Assembly: GCA_905214735.1 (NCBI GenBank)
Contig: CAJMNI010000034.1
Location: 1 to 29,123, forward strand
DNA from: an uncultured bacterium
Lineage (GTDB): Bacteria > Bacteroidota > Bacteroidia > Bacteroidales > Muribaculaceae
DNA: 29,123 nt
Direction: 5' to 3'
Below, in pieces: positions 8,931 through 17,215 of this stretch (within the stretch, counting starts at the first letter, position 1; each line of letters starts with the position of its first letter). The notes beneath the pieces are model-generated. The model was not told the DNA's origin. It saw nothing but the letters and a program-made list of their open reading frames with translations, and made no database searches. Made by a program: the position numbers and the translations under genes.

Positions 8931-11534
8931 ATGAGAAACAGATTGAAATTCTTAGTCTCGTCGGTGGCGCTGATGGCGTGTCAGCAGCTCATGGCCGGTC
9001 TGATCCCTATGAAGCTGGTCAACAACTCCTGCTTCTCCGACGCCGACATCTACGTGGCCATCATTGGCAAGCGCGACGACACCGGCATCTATTATAACCT
9101 CGGCGGCAACAACGCGGGCAATTCCGCGCTGTCAAACCTCAACACCGGCTGCAACACCCTCCATAAGGAAGCCGGCGACCGGGGTTATGCCAACGTGTTC
9201 ACCCGCCTCAGCGACATCCCCGACAAGACGGTCTATATCGACCGCACGCATGCCTGCCGCATGTTTTTCAGCTTCAACTCGCCGATGTATCTCCATGTCA
9301 ACGACGACAACGGCGGTTATGCCGGAGCCGACATGCAGAATCCCTCCGATCCCAACCTCGACATCCGCTGGGAAATCATCGAGTTCACCTACGACAACAA
9401 CAACGTGATGTTTGTCAACACCACGCGCGTCGACGGTTTCCAATATCCGATGGGAGTGGAACTCTGGGGCGGCGACGGCGCCAACAATCCCTATATGAAG
9501 CGCGGCGAGATCGCCGGTTACGAGGAGGTGATCAACCGCTGGAAATCGCAGCTCGCAGGCACTCCTTATTATAATTGCATGCTCAGCAACGTGACCCGCG
9601 ACAACCTCGGCCCCGTGATCATGCAGCCCTCGAAGGTGGCGGCGGTGAAAAACGCCGGCCTTTTCGACGATTATATCAACCGCATCTGGTCGGCTTTCCG
9701 TTCGAAGGAGATCAACGTTCACATGGGCGTGCTCGGCTATTGGAAGGGCACCGTTTCGGGCGACAACTTTAACCTCTATTGCTACAGCGGCGAGCGCCAG
9801 GGCCAGACGGCCCTCGTGCGCAAGCCGACGTCGATCGACGTGATCGAGGGGGCGGGCCAGTTCGCCTGCTACAACGGCAGCCCGGCCGACCTCCCCGTGC
9901 AGGCGATGTTCTGCGGCGCGATGAACCGCGGGGTGATCAACACCACGCTCGGCTCAGGCGAGCTCCAGGACTGGGGCGTCACCGAGAATTTCTTCAAGAT
10001 CGACACCTGCAACCCCTACGTGAAATTCTTCCATCAGAGCGACCTGAGCTTTGACGGCTACACCTATGCCTTCGCCTACGACGACACCTACGACCAGAGC
10101 GCTACCTGCGCCACGAGCAATCCGTCGCACTGCACGGTGACCATCGGAGGCTTCGCAGGCACTTCCGGCGGAGGCGGAGGCGGCACTGTCGTGACTCCGG
10201 GAAAGCCCGGGATGGGAGGCGTCTGGAAAATCCGCAACCGAAATTCCGGCAAATATCTCGACCTCGATAACAATTCTTCGGAAGCCAACACGCCGATCGT
10301 GCAATGGGACAACGAGGGGGAGGACGACACCCAGTTCTGGGTGCTCTCCGAAGTGGAGAGCGGCGTCTACAGCATCACCTCGCTGGCCAACCCGAACCGC
10401 GGCTTCGACGTGGCCTGGGGCTCGGCCGACAACGGCACCCAGGTGCTCCTCTACGACTATCAGGGTGGCAACCATCAGAAATTCAGACTCGTCGACATGG
10501 GCGACGGCTATTATCAGATCATCGCCTGCTGCGCCAACAAGCCGATCGAGATTCCATCTTCGTCGACTTCCAACGGCGAATGGATAAAGCTCTACGACAA
10601 CAACGGCACCGACACCCAGCAGTGGAGCCTCGAGAAGCTCCCCAACCCCGCATGCGCCGACCTGGTGACTTTCTATGTAGACCGTGACCATTCAGGCAAC
10701 GCCGTCTCGCTCGGCGAAGGGGAATACTCCAAAAACCGGATGGTCAAGATGGGTATCAACGACAACGACATGTCGTCGCTGAAGGTGATGAAGGGCTGGA
10801 AGGTGACAGCTTTCGACGGCGAGAACTTCGACGGCGCGAGCGTGACCTACGATGCCGACAATTCCTGGATCGGCGACGAATGGAACGACCGGATGTCGTC
10901 GTTTGTGATCATTCCCAACGGAAAGAGCGGCATGAGCGGAAAGCAGCGCCTGCAGAACCGCAACAGTAACAAATATTTCGACCTCGAAAACAATGCGACC
11001 GACAACGGGACTCACCTCATCCAGTATGACGACGAGGGCTCGGATCCGTCGCAGCTGTGGATCCTGACCGAGACGGAGCATGGAGTTTACCGCATCGCTC
11101 CTTCGGGCGACGGTTCGAAGGCTCTGGAGGTGAAGGATGCCTCAAAGGATAACAGCGCCGAGATCCATCTCAACGACTATGCCGGCGAGTGGAACCAGCA
11201 GTTTGTGCTCTATCCCTCGGGCGACGCCTATCAGCTCGTGGCCCGCAACAGCGGCAGGGTGATCGAGATCCCCGAGTCGAAGACGGGCAACGGCGAATGG
11301 GCCAAGCTCTGGGAAAACAACGGCACCGACACCCAGCATTGGTATCTCCGCACTCCCACGGGAGTGGAGGAAATTGCCGCGCCTGCGACAGAAGGTGGAA
11401 TGGCTGAGGTTTACGACCTTACCGGCCGCATGGTGAAGACCGTAGACGCCTCCCGACCCGACTACTCCGGCATTCCGGCGGGCATCTACATCATCCGCAC
11501 CGCAGGCCGCGCAGTCAAGGTGGCGGTGAAATGA
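8931..11534 (+). CDS. Secreted GH64 endo-beta-1,3-glucanase with ricin-crystallin-ricin scaffold
   Basis: A signal peptide (about 1-22) is followed by a GH64 (thaumatin-like) catalytic domain at about 24-408. Family features include IPMKLVNNS near the N-terminus, IIEFTYD (149-155) with Glu151, RVDGFQYPMG (166-175) with Asp168 (these line up with the known catalytic Glu/Asp pair of GH64), and the terminal YAFAYDDTYDQSATC segment (379-393). GH64 enzymes cut beta-1,3-glucan, the main fungal wall polymer. A Gly-rich linker (410-428) leads to ricin (431-575), crystallin (583-668) and ricin (about 674-805) domains, then a sorting tail. Unlike its two upstream partners it lacks the first crystallin domain. 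It is the last gene of the operon, followed by a strong terminator. Confidence 0.87.
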   Translation: MRNRLKFLVSSVALMACQQLMAGLIPMKLVNNSCFSDADIYVAIIGKRDDTGIYYNLGGNNAGNSALSNLNTGCNTLHKEAGDRGYANVFTRLSDIPDKTVYIDRTHACRMFFSFNSPMYLHVNDDNGGYAGADMQNPSDPNLDIRWEIIEFTYDNNNVMFVNTTRVDGFQYPMGVELWGGDGANNPYMKRGEIAGYEEVINRWKSQLAGTPYYNCMLSNVTRDNLGPVIMQPSKVAAVKNAGLFDDYINRIWSAFRSKEINVHMGVLGYWKGTVSGDNFNLYCYSGERQGQTALVRKPTSIDVIEGAGQFACYNGSPADLPVQAMFCGAMNRGVINTTLGSGELQDWGVTENFFKIDTCNPYVKFFHQSDLSFDGYTYAFAYDDTYDQSATCATSNPSHCTVTIGGFAGTSGGGGGGTVVTPGKPGMGGVWKIRNRNSGKYLDLDNNSSEANTPIVQWDNEGEDDTQFWVLSEVESGVYSITSLANPNRGFDVAWGSADNGTQVLLYDYQGGNHQKFRLVDMGDGYYQIIACCANKPIEIPSSSTSNGEWIKLYDNNGTDTQQWSLEKLPNPACADLVTFYVDRDHSGNAVSLGEGEYSKNRMVKMGINDNDMSSLKVMKGWKVTAFDGENFDGASVTYDADNSWIGDEWNDRMSSFVIIPNGKSGMSGKQRLQNRNSNKYFDLENNATDNGTHLIQYDDEGSDPSQLWILTETEHGVYRIAPSGDGSKALEVKDASKDNSAEIHLNDYAGEWNQQFVLYPSGDAYQLVARNSGRVIEIPESKTGNGEWAKLWENNGTDTQHWYLRTPTGVEEIAAPATEGGMAEVYDLTGRMVKTVDASRPDYSGIPAGIYIIRTAGRAVKVAVK

Positions 11535-11577
11535 CCGCCAGGCCGTTCAGGCCATAGTCCGCACATAAGACATATAG

Positions 11578-11615
11578 AAAAAGTTAACGCCCGCATCGCG
11601 GGCGTTAACTTTTTT
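11578..11615. terminator. Bidirectional rho-independent terminator
   Basis: A near-perfect stem of about 17 bp (11578-11594 pairing with 11598-11614), with a 3-base loop, is flanked by an A run on the left and a T run on the right. It lies between two convergent genes, the GH64 gene ending at 11534 and the ATPase gene ending at 11648, so it can stop transcription from both sides. Confidence 0.93.
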
Positions 11616-11647
11616 GATCAGGTCATGTCAAAAACCGAATGCCATGT

Positions 11648-12823
11648 CTAATAGTTGAGGCCGAAGTGCCATAAGGGAATGAACTGCGAGTGGCCAAATT
11701 CTATGTCATCCCTCACTACGATGCCGTGATCCACTCCCTCAAGCTGTCGTTTCCCTTTGCGTGAACCGCCTACTTCAAAGGTGTAATCGCCTATCGTGAA
11801 ATCGCTTGCCCTGGAGGTCATCACGTCATTGTTAACCCGCATCTGATTGTTGAAAAAGGTTTCACGAACATTCCCGATATTGGGCTCCCCCCGACTTATG
11901 GCATACATCAGATTGGTGTTGTCTAAAAACACTTTCTCTACTTTCCCCAATCCTCTGAGGCCTCCGGTATCGTCGCGCACCTGAGCCAGCATCCCAGCCT
12001 TTTCAAGATAAAGCAAATAATCCGGCACGTCATTTTTACTGACCTTAAGCTCGCTGCCGAGATTCTGCACGCTCGGTTTTACAGGCGCGGATTGAGATAT
12101 TATCGCCATAAGCTGTTTGAGTTTTCGGGTCGTTGAAACATTCATTCCGGCATATTGCGGAATATCCACTTCCATTGTATAAGCCATAACCTGTTGCAAT
12201 CGAATGGCATAGGTTTCGGCAGAGTTGAAGGGATAATATCCATAACGAAGATATTCGCGGAAATGAGGGAGGGGATGATAGTTGGCCGGAATCTCAACCT
12301 TGTGGGCAATGATTTCATCCAGCGTATATCTTTTAAGATCTATGCCATGATATAGACTCAGAAATTCTCGGAAAGAAAGGCCCTGCATCTCGAAAATCAG
12401 TGCACGCCGGCTCAAATCCGCCTGTCCCTTCATGATGTCGAGGACAGAACTTCCGGTAAATATGACTTGCAAAGATTGATGAACGTCGTAAATCTCTTTG
12501 AGCTCGCGCGACCAATTGGCATACTTGTGAATCTCATCAAGAACAAGATGAGTTATCCCCTCCTTCACAGCCTCATTGGCCAGGGCGATCAACGTATGAG
12601 TGGCAAAATAGGAATGGTCGGCCGATGCATACAGCCACTTGTCCTGATCATCATGGGCGAGTATATACTGCTTCACCATCGTAGACTTGCCCACTCCCCT
12701 GGGGCCCACCAATCCCACGAGGCGATCATCCCAAATGATGCGGTCATACATATAACGACGGAACTCAACGGGGGTATTGGCAAGTTCCTCCTTCATATAA
12801 GCAATAAGCTGCAGATCAATCAT
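11648..12823 (-). CDS. AAA ATPase with C-terminal DUF4143 domain
   Basis: This is a 391-residue protein when started at 12823. The frame stays open to 13066, but a TATATTTG promoter box at 12843-12850 lies inside that extension, and MIDLQLIAYM is the usual kind of start for this family. Walker A is GPRGVGKST (40-48) and Walker B is HLVLDEIHKY, followed by the sensor segment VIFTGSS. The C-terminal DUF4143 part ends with DFTIGDYTFEVGGSRKGKRQ, a PDDEXK-like Asp/Glu/Lys pattern. The cellular role of these common bacterial ATPases is poorly defined. The gene is monocistronic and visibly AT-richer than its neighbours, consistent with separate acquisition. Confidence 0.85.
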   Translation of the reverse strand: MIDLQLIAYMKEELANTPVEFRRYMYDRIIWDDRLVGLVGPRGVGKSTMVKQYILAHDDQDKWLYASADHSYFATHTLIALANEAVKEGITHLVLDEIHKYANWSRELKEIYDVHQSLQVIFTGSSVLDIMKGQADLSRRALIFEMQGLSFREFLSLYHGIDLKRYTLDEIIAHKVEIPANYHPLPHFREYLRYGYYPFNSAETYAIRLQQVMAYTMEVDIPQYAGMNVSTTRKLKQLMAIISQSAPVKPSVQNLGSELKVSKNDVPDYLLYLEKAGMLAQVRDDTGGLRGLGKVEKVFLDNTNLMYAISRGEPNIGNVRETFFNNQMRVNNDVMTSRASDFTIGDYTFEVGGSRKGKRQLEGVDHGIVVRDDIEFGHSQFIPLWHFGLNY

Positions 12824-12842
12824 AACAAATAACTTTAGGTTG

Positions 12843-12877
12843 CAAATATAACAAAAAATCCCCTTAAAGGTGACAAA
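12843..12877 (-). promoter_or_regulatory. Promoter of the DUF4143 ATPase gene
   Basis: Read leftward, a perfect -7 box TATATTTG (12850 down to 12843) is preceded by TTTG at 12877-12874, with a 23-base spacer, slightly longer than usual. Transcription would start near 12836, giving a leader of about 13 bases before the ATG at 12823. This supports the shorter protein. Confidence 0.7.
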
Positions 12878-12944
12878 ATCCGCAGTTTTTGTCCCCTCGA
12901 AGGTGACAAAAACAACAAATTCCGTCCCCTTCGAGGTGATTGTT
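12859..12944. repeat. Three 33-bp-spaced operator-like repeats
   Basis: Three copies of a unit close to TCCCCTTCGAGGTGACAAAA start at 12859, 12892 and 12925. Their cores CCTTAAAGG, CCTCGAAGG and CCTTCGAGG (12862, 12895, 12928) are short palindromes exactly 33 bases apart, about three helical turns. The first copy sits between the -33 and -7 boxes of the ATPase promoter and the other two lie just upstream. In the rest of 12824-13190 I see no gene, only this array and two hairpins. Confidence 0.85.
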
Positions 12945-13066
12945 ATTAATACATCGGTTGTGTTGGTCATCCGGACTTCACGGCCAATGCCACGTTCCGT
13001 CTCCGTTTTCTCGACTGGAGCTGATTGGCTCCCAATCAACAATGCGCTGATAATGCGATATCCCAT

Positions 13067-13107
13067 AAAAACGCCGGGAAGCTGAGCGAATGCTCTGCTT
13101 CCCGGCG
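13067..13107 (-). terminator. Rho-independent terminator of the amylase operon
   Basis: Read leftward, an 11-bp perfect GC-rich stem (13097-13107 with 13072-13082, loop 14) is followed by five T residues (A run 13067-13071). It ends the GLUG-amylase transcript before the ATPase promoter region. Confidence 0.88.
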
Positions 13108-13141
13108 GTGTTTATGCAGTCGGGTTAGTCTGAGCGCCTCG

Positions 13142-13173
13142 CCGCCCGGCGATTTGGAGCGGCGGCCGGGCGG
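13142..13173 (-). other. GC-rich hairpin just after the amylase stop codon
   Basis: A 9-bp perfect stem (13142-13150 with 13165-13173, loop 14) begins about 18 bases after the stop codon at 13191. No T run follows, so it is more likely a 3' mRNA-stabilising hairpin than a second terminator. Confidence 0.5.
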
Positions 13174-13190
13174 TGCGGCTCGGATTGGTC

Positions 13191-15461
13191 TCAGTTCATC
13201 TTTATGAAGGCGGGAATCCAGGCTTTTACGTTGACCGTGCCGCTGACTGAGCCGCCGTTGATCAAGTCGGTGCCGGTTCCGCCGATCGAGACATTGGCAT
13301 CGTTTTGCGAGAAGATGACGATGACTTTGTTGCCGGTCTGCGAGTCGGTCTTGGTGATCACTTCGAGGGTGTTGCTGCGTTCGTCGCGCTGGACGGTGCC
13401 GCGCCAGAGCGCGGGGTTGGCGGCGCGGGCCTTGAAGACCTTGGCAACGTAGTCGTGGACCTTCTGCTCATTCTGGTTGAAGCCGGAGATGCGGCCTGAG
13501 GTGCGCGCCTTGTTGTCGGCGTTGCCATTGCCGCTCTTGTCGCCGATCTCGTCGCCATAGTATGTGCAGGTCGGGCCGGAATATGCCGCTACTGCAGCGT
13601 GGCGGGTCATAAGCTGTTCGGGACGGCTGTTGACATCTACTGCGTCGCCCACGCGGGCCGTGTCGTGGTTGCTGAGGAAGATCGTCGGGTTGACGCCGCT
13701 GTCGCGGTAGCCGCGCTCCGAGGCGCTGCTGGCAAGGAACCTGCCGATGGAGCCGACGCCGTAGCCGAGGTTGACGAGATTATCCTTGCCGTCGAAGTCC
13801 ATCACCGACTTCAGACCGTCTTGCTGGGTGACGGTGATGTTGCCGGCGCTCGTCCAGTCTTCGCCCACCATGTAGGCGAGAGTGCCCCACTGTTCGCCGC
13901 GGGCCTTGCGCTCGGCGGCCACAGCCTCTGCCTCCTTGCGAAGGTCGTTCCAATAGTTGTGGCCACCCTGATACACCTGGTAGCACTGGTCGAGGCGCCA
14001 TCCGTCGACGCCGCGTTCCATCCAGTAGCGGATCACCTCCTTGAAATATTCGAGCGAGCCGGGGTAGCGGATGTTGCCCGATTCGGAGCCGCGCACGTTC
14101 TGCACGTTGTCGCCGCTCTCGATGTTGTGTCCCTTGGGCGAGGAGGAGTTTACGCCGCCGTGGTGGCCGAACACTCCGTCGAGGATCACGTAGATCCCCT
14201 TCTCATGAGCCTTGCGGATGAGTTCGTCGAACTCGGCTTCGGTGCCGAATTTCGGATCGACCTTGAAATAGTTGGTGCAGAAATATCCGGTGGCCTGGAG
14301 CTTTTCGCCTCCCTGGCCGTTGGTGGAGTCGAAGATCGGGGTCATCCAGATGGCGTTCATGCCGAGATCCTTGATATAGTCGAGGGCGTCGATGATGCCG
14401 CGGAGATTGCCGTTCTTGCGGTGTCCTTCGGGGCCCCACATGTCGCTATAGCCCGACGCGCCGCCGTTGCCATGCTGGAACGAGCCTACCATGATCTGAT
14501 AGATGGAGAGCTCGCGCATGTCGCCCGAGAGCGTATAGACTGGAGTCGTGTCGTCGCGGGTGAAAGTGCAGGATGCCTCTGCCGAACCCTGGTCGTTGCT
14601 TGCCGTCACGCTGAAAGTGGCGGTCGAGCCTTCGCTCAGGTAGTCGCTCACCTTGAACGATCCGCCGGTGGAGGAGAGAGCGAGGGTTTTCCCATTGAAC
14701 GATCCGCTCACCGAGGTGGCGTCGTTGTCGATCGTCACTGTGATTACGGCCGTTCCCTTCACAGTGCCGCCGTTGGGCGAGATGCTGATCGACGGCTTGA
14801 CCGGACCGGTGTAATACTCTCCCTTGTCGCCGTTCTTGTCGTAGAGGTGTCCTGCCACAAACGTTAGGTCGCCGCTCTGGTCGCCGTTGCCGTTGTTGAA
14901 CACAAGGCCCGTCGTCCCTTCGGGGCAGGTGAAGGAGTAGACCTGATCCTTATATTTCGTCATCTGCTTGCCGGGCCATGAGGAGGCCTCGCTTCCGCCC
15001 CAGTAGTGGCAGTTGACGGTGCTCCAGTTGGTCGACGTGTTGTCGAAATAGATGGTGTTGTCGGGAACCGGGGGAGTCGGGGGGACAGGCTCTCCGGCCT
15101 TGACGGTGACCGAGTAGGTGCGGCTCTGGCCGGCGGTCGTTACGATGCAGATGATCTTGTTCTCCCCTTTGGAGAGGGAGGCGAGGGAGTGGTTGCCGAG
15201 GCTTTGGCCGTTGACAGTTATCGAGACCGTGGCGTCGGAGGCTACGGGAGCGGCCGAGAGGGATACTGTTCCGGGATCGGCGGAGTCGACAGTATAAGTG
15301 GTGGTCGACGGGTCGAAGCGGATGAGATTCGAGCCGTTGGCGCGTATCTGAAGCTCGGAAAGTGCGGGATTGCCGGAGTTGACGGCGGCCGTTGCGGTTC
15401 CCGAGAGCAGCAAAACCGCAACCGCGGCGCTGATTCTGCTGATTATTCTGAGGATTTTCAT
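13191..15461 (-). CDS. Secreted GH13 alpha-amylase with cadherin-like and starch-binding domains
   Basis: A signal peptide (1-26) is followed by a cadherin-like beta-sandwich (about 30-121), a Pro-rich linker, a starch-binding module resembling CBM26 (about 136-205, aromatic-rich with HYWGG and SSWPG), an Ig/FN3-like domain (222-303) and a GH13 barrel (about 312-660). Catalytic residues are intact: nucleophile Asp491 in GWRLD, acid/base Glu534 in MVGEDW, and Asp600 in LSNHD. Region I reads DGVFGHHG, with Gly where most GH13 enzymes have Asn. It should hydrolyse alpha-1,4-glucans outside the cytoplasm. Unlike the five other exported proteins in the left half it has no sorting tail. It lies 22 bases after the GLUG gene, so both are probably co-transcribed. 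Confidence 0.9.
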   Translation of the reverse strand: MKILRIISRISAAVAVLLLSGTATAAVNSGNPALSELQIRANGSNLIRFDPSTTTYTVDSADPGTVSLSAAPVASDATVSITVNGQSLGNHSLASLSKGENKIICIVTTAGQSRTYSVTVKAGEPVPPTPPVPDNTIYFDNTSTNWSTVNCHYWGGSEASSWPGKQMTKYKDQVYSFTCPEGTTGLVFNNGNGDQSGDLTFVAGHLYDKNGDKGEYYTGPVKPSISISPNGGTVKGTAVITVTIDNDATSVSGSFNGKTLALSSTGGSFKVSDYLSEGSTATFSVTASNDQGSAEASCTFTRDDTTPVYTLSGDMRELSIYQIMVGSFQHGNGGASGYSDMWGPEGHRKNGNLRGIIDALDYIKDLGMNAIWMTPIFDSTNGQGGEKLQATGYFCTNYFKVDPKFGTEAEFDELIRKAHEKGIYVILDGVFGHHGGVNSSSPKGHNIESGDNVQNVRGSESGNIRYPGSLEYFKEVIRYWMERGVDGWRLDQCYQVYQGGHNYWNDLRKEAEAVAAERKARGEQWGTLAYMVGEDWTSAGNITVTQQDGLKSVMDFDGKDNLVNLGYGVGSIGRFLASSASERGYRDSGVNPTIFLSNHDTARVGDAVDVNSRPEQLMTRHAAVAAYSGPTCTYYGDEIGDKSGNGNADNKARTSGRISGFNQNEQKVHDYVAKVFKARAANPALWRGTVQRDERSNTLEVITKTDSQTGNKVIVIFSQNDANVSIGGTGTDLINGGSVSGTVNVKAWIPAFIKMN

Positions 15462-15483
15462 TGTCGGTTAGAATGAAAGGTTT

Positions 15484-17079
15484 TTATTTTTTGATGATTT
15501 TTCTGACGCTTCTCGAGCCGTCGGCAAATTCCACGCAGAGCAGGTAAAGGCCGCCGGTCAGCTGCGAGCAGTCGATTCTCGTGCCGGTTGCACCAGGAGC
15601 GGCCGAGGCGGCTTCCATGCCGTTGAGGCTATACAGCGCGATGCGGGTCATGCTCTTGCCGGCCGTCACGTTGAGCATCTCTTCCACGGGGTTGGGGAAG
15701 ACGGATACTCTTGTCTGGTCCTGATCGATTCTCTCCACTGCGGAGTTTGCATAGAAAGCCTCGTGGCCGGGATCGGGCTGCCCGGAGATTCCGGCGAGCA
15801 CGGGATATCTGTGGGTGCCTTCGGTTTTCCATTCCCACACGCTGTTGAAATCCCAGCCGAGGGTGTTGCTGTAGGTCTCCTTCTCGAGCAGGGAGTATGA
15901 ATGGTCGGAGGCGTGATAGCCGTGGGTGGCGTCGGCAGCCATAGCCATTCCCGTCCATGCAAGAGTGTTGACGCAGTTGTTTTCGGAGTTGGCGTTACCG
16001 CCGGAGCGGCCGGCGTAGTTCCCTTCGGCTGCAACCGAGGGATTGAAACTTGTGGAGGCGGTCACCGTGCCATAGTTGGCGCCGACGAGTCCTCCGGCAT
16101 AGTTGTGGGCTTTGACCGCGCCCGAAGCATAGCAGTTGGTGATCTTTCCACGGTTTTTGCCTGCGAGGCCTCCGGCTGCGAAATCATCGGCGACAGTCAC
16201 AGTGGCCACCGAATAGCAGTCTGTGATCTCGGCGCTGTTGTCGCCGACCAACCCTCCGGCGCAGATCGACGAGGCAGTGACCGAGCCGGTAGTGAAGCAG
16301 CGGCTCACTTTGCCCGAGGCGGCATAGCCTATGAGGATTCCGGTGAAGGTGGTTCCGGAAACGCTGGCGTCGACGATGCCGAGGCGCGACACGTCGGCTC
16401 CGTCGATGGCATTGAAGAAGCCTGTGGGCGATCCGAACGAGGAGTTGCTGAGGGTCAATCCTTTAACCAGATGGTTGTTGCCGTCGAAAGTTCCCTTATA
16501 GGGATTCTCCTTCGACCCGATTCCGCTGAAGGAGACGAGCGTGATGTCGGCGTCGAGACGGGCGCAGACTCCTGCGGCCCAGTCGGCCGGGGTGGAGGCG
16601 AAGTCGGTGAGGTCTTTGGCGGTTTTGAGAATGTAGGGATCGGCGCTTGTGCCGCTTCCTCCGGAATAGGATGTCGAACCCTGCGTCACTTCCACGAAGC
16701 AGTCGGCGGTCTGCGAACCGCTTGAAGTGCGCGCGATGAATTCGATCTTAGTGAGCTGCGACAGATCGTTGTCGCTGAGATTGTAGAAGCTCTTGATGTC
16801 GTCGACTTTCAGCGAGTAGCTGCCGTTGCTTCCCGACATCTTGAACTTCGGGGCGATGGATCCGGCCCAGTCCGAAGCCTGGCGGACATCGGAGGGAAGG
16901 ATTGCCCACGTGTAGCAATAGACGTCGCTGCCGAAATCGGTGGTGCGGATAGTCACCTCGAAAGGTTTCGTCGACACTATAGGCGACGGCACGGAGGTGA
17001 TGCTCGCCTGATCGCCGTCGGCCCAAGCGGGCCACGCCGACAGGGCGCACAGCATGAGCGGTAATAAACCTCTTTTCAT
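15484..17079 (-). CDS. GLUG-repeat secreted protein with T9SS type-A sorting domain
   Basis: A signal peptide (1-20) precedes a beta-sandwich region (about 24-130) that resembles the ligand-binding N-terminal parts of some starch-associated Bacteroidales proteins; that resemblance is tentative. Residues about 140-400 hold GLUG-type repeats: the phrase AGGLVG or a close variant recurs with turns such as GKITNCYASGAV. GLUG repeats occur in adhesins and surface proteins. The C-terminus is a canonical T9SS type-A domain: VSVFPNPVEEMLNV, then LYSLNG, GLYLL and a basic end RKIIKK. Operon position with the amylase suggests a surface partner that binds starch or tethers the enzyme, but this is inference from context. 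Confidence 0.8.
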   Translation of the reverse strand: MKRGLLPLMLCALSAWPAWADGDQASITSVPSPIVSTKPFEVTIRTTDFGSDVYCYTWAILPSDVRQASDWAGSIAPKFKMSGSNGSYSLKVDDIKSFYNLSDNDLSQLTKIEFIARTSSGSQTADCFVEVTQGSTSYSGGSGTSADPYILKTAKDLTDFASTPADWAAGVCARLDADITLVSFSGIGSKENPYKGTFDGNNHLVKGLTLSNSSFGSPTGFFNAIDGADVSRLGIVDASVSGTTFTGILIGYAASGKVSRCFTTGSVTASSICAGGLVGDNSAEITDCYSVATVTVADDFAAGGLAGKNRGKITNCYASGAVKAHNYAGGLVGANYGTVTASTSFNPSVAAEGNYAGRSGGNANSENNCVNTLAWTGMAMAADATHGYHASDHSYSLLEKETYSNTLGWDFNSVWEWKTEGTHRYPVLAGISGQPDPGHEAFYANSAVERIDQDQTRVSVFPNPVEEMLNVTAGKSMTRIALYSLNGMEAASAAPGATGTRIDCSQLTGGLYLLCVEFADGSRSVRKIIKK

Positions 17080-17132
17080 CTGGTGATTGAATTTAAGTTG
17101 TTAAGTTAAAAGTTGTTATGCAAAGTTGCCGA

Positions 17133-17189
17133 GGGAATCTCCATTCCCCGGACGGAGTGAAAAAGGTTAACGCCTTAACGTTCGTTAAG
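17133..17189 (-). promoter_or_regulatory. Structured 5' leader of the GLUG-amylase mRNA
   Basis: From the promoter at 17216-17223 the leader is about 130 bases. Read leftward it can form CTTAACG/CGTTAAG (17189-17183 with 17180-17174), or alternatively GTTAA/TTAAC (17179-17175 with 17170-17166) followed by five T residues (17164-17160). The two stems share bases and exclude each other. A third hairpin GGGAAT/ATTCCC (17148-17143 with 17138-17133) follows. The second stem may instead weakly terminate the gene ending at 17275. Confidence 0.4.
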
Positions 17190-17215
17190 TAAGAATCTAT
17201 TCTTCAATCTTTTCG

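Noticed and set aside
12859..12944. Possible CRISPR array
   Set aside because: Only three units with a partly conserved 20-base motif and spacers of about 13 bases, located on a promoter, with no cas genes. An operator array fits better.
12824..13066. N-terminal extension of the DUF4143 ATPase
   Set aside because: It would translate the three 33-base repeats and the promoter box. The frame stays open because 33 is a multiple of three. The start at 12823 fits the family.
13191..17079. Classical starch-utilisation (Sus) locus
   Set aside because: No SusC-like transporter, SusD lipoprotein or SusR-type regulator is present; only the amylase and the GLUG protein are visible.
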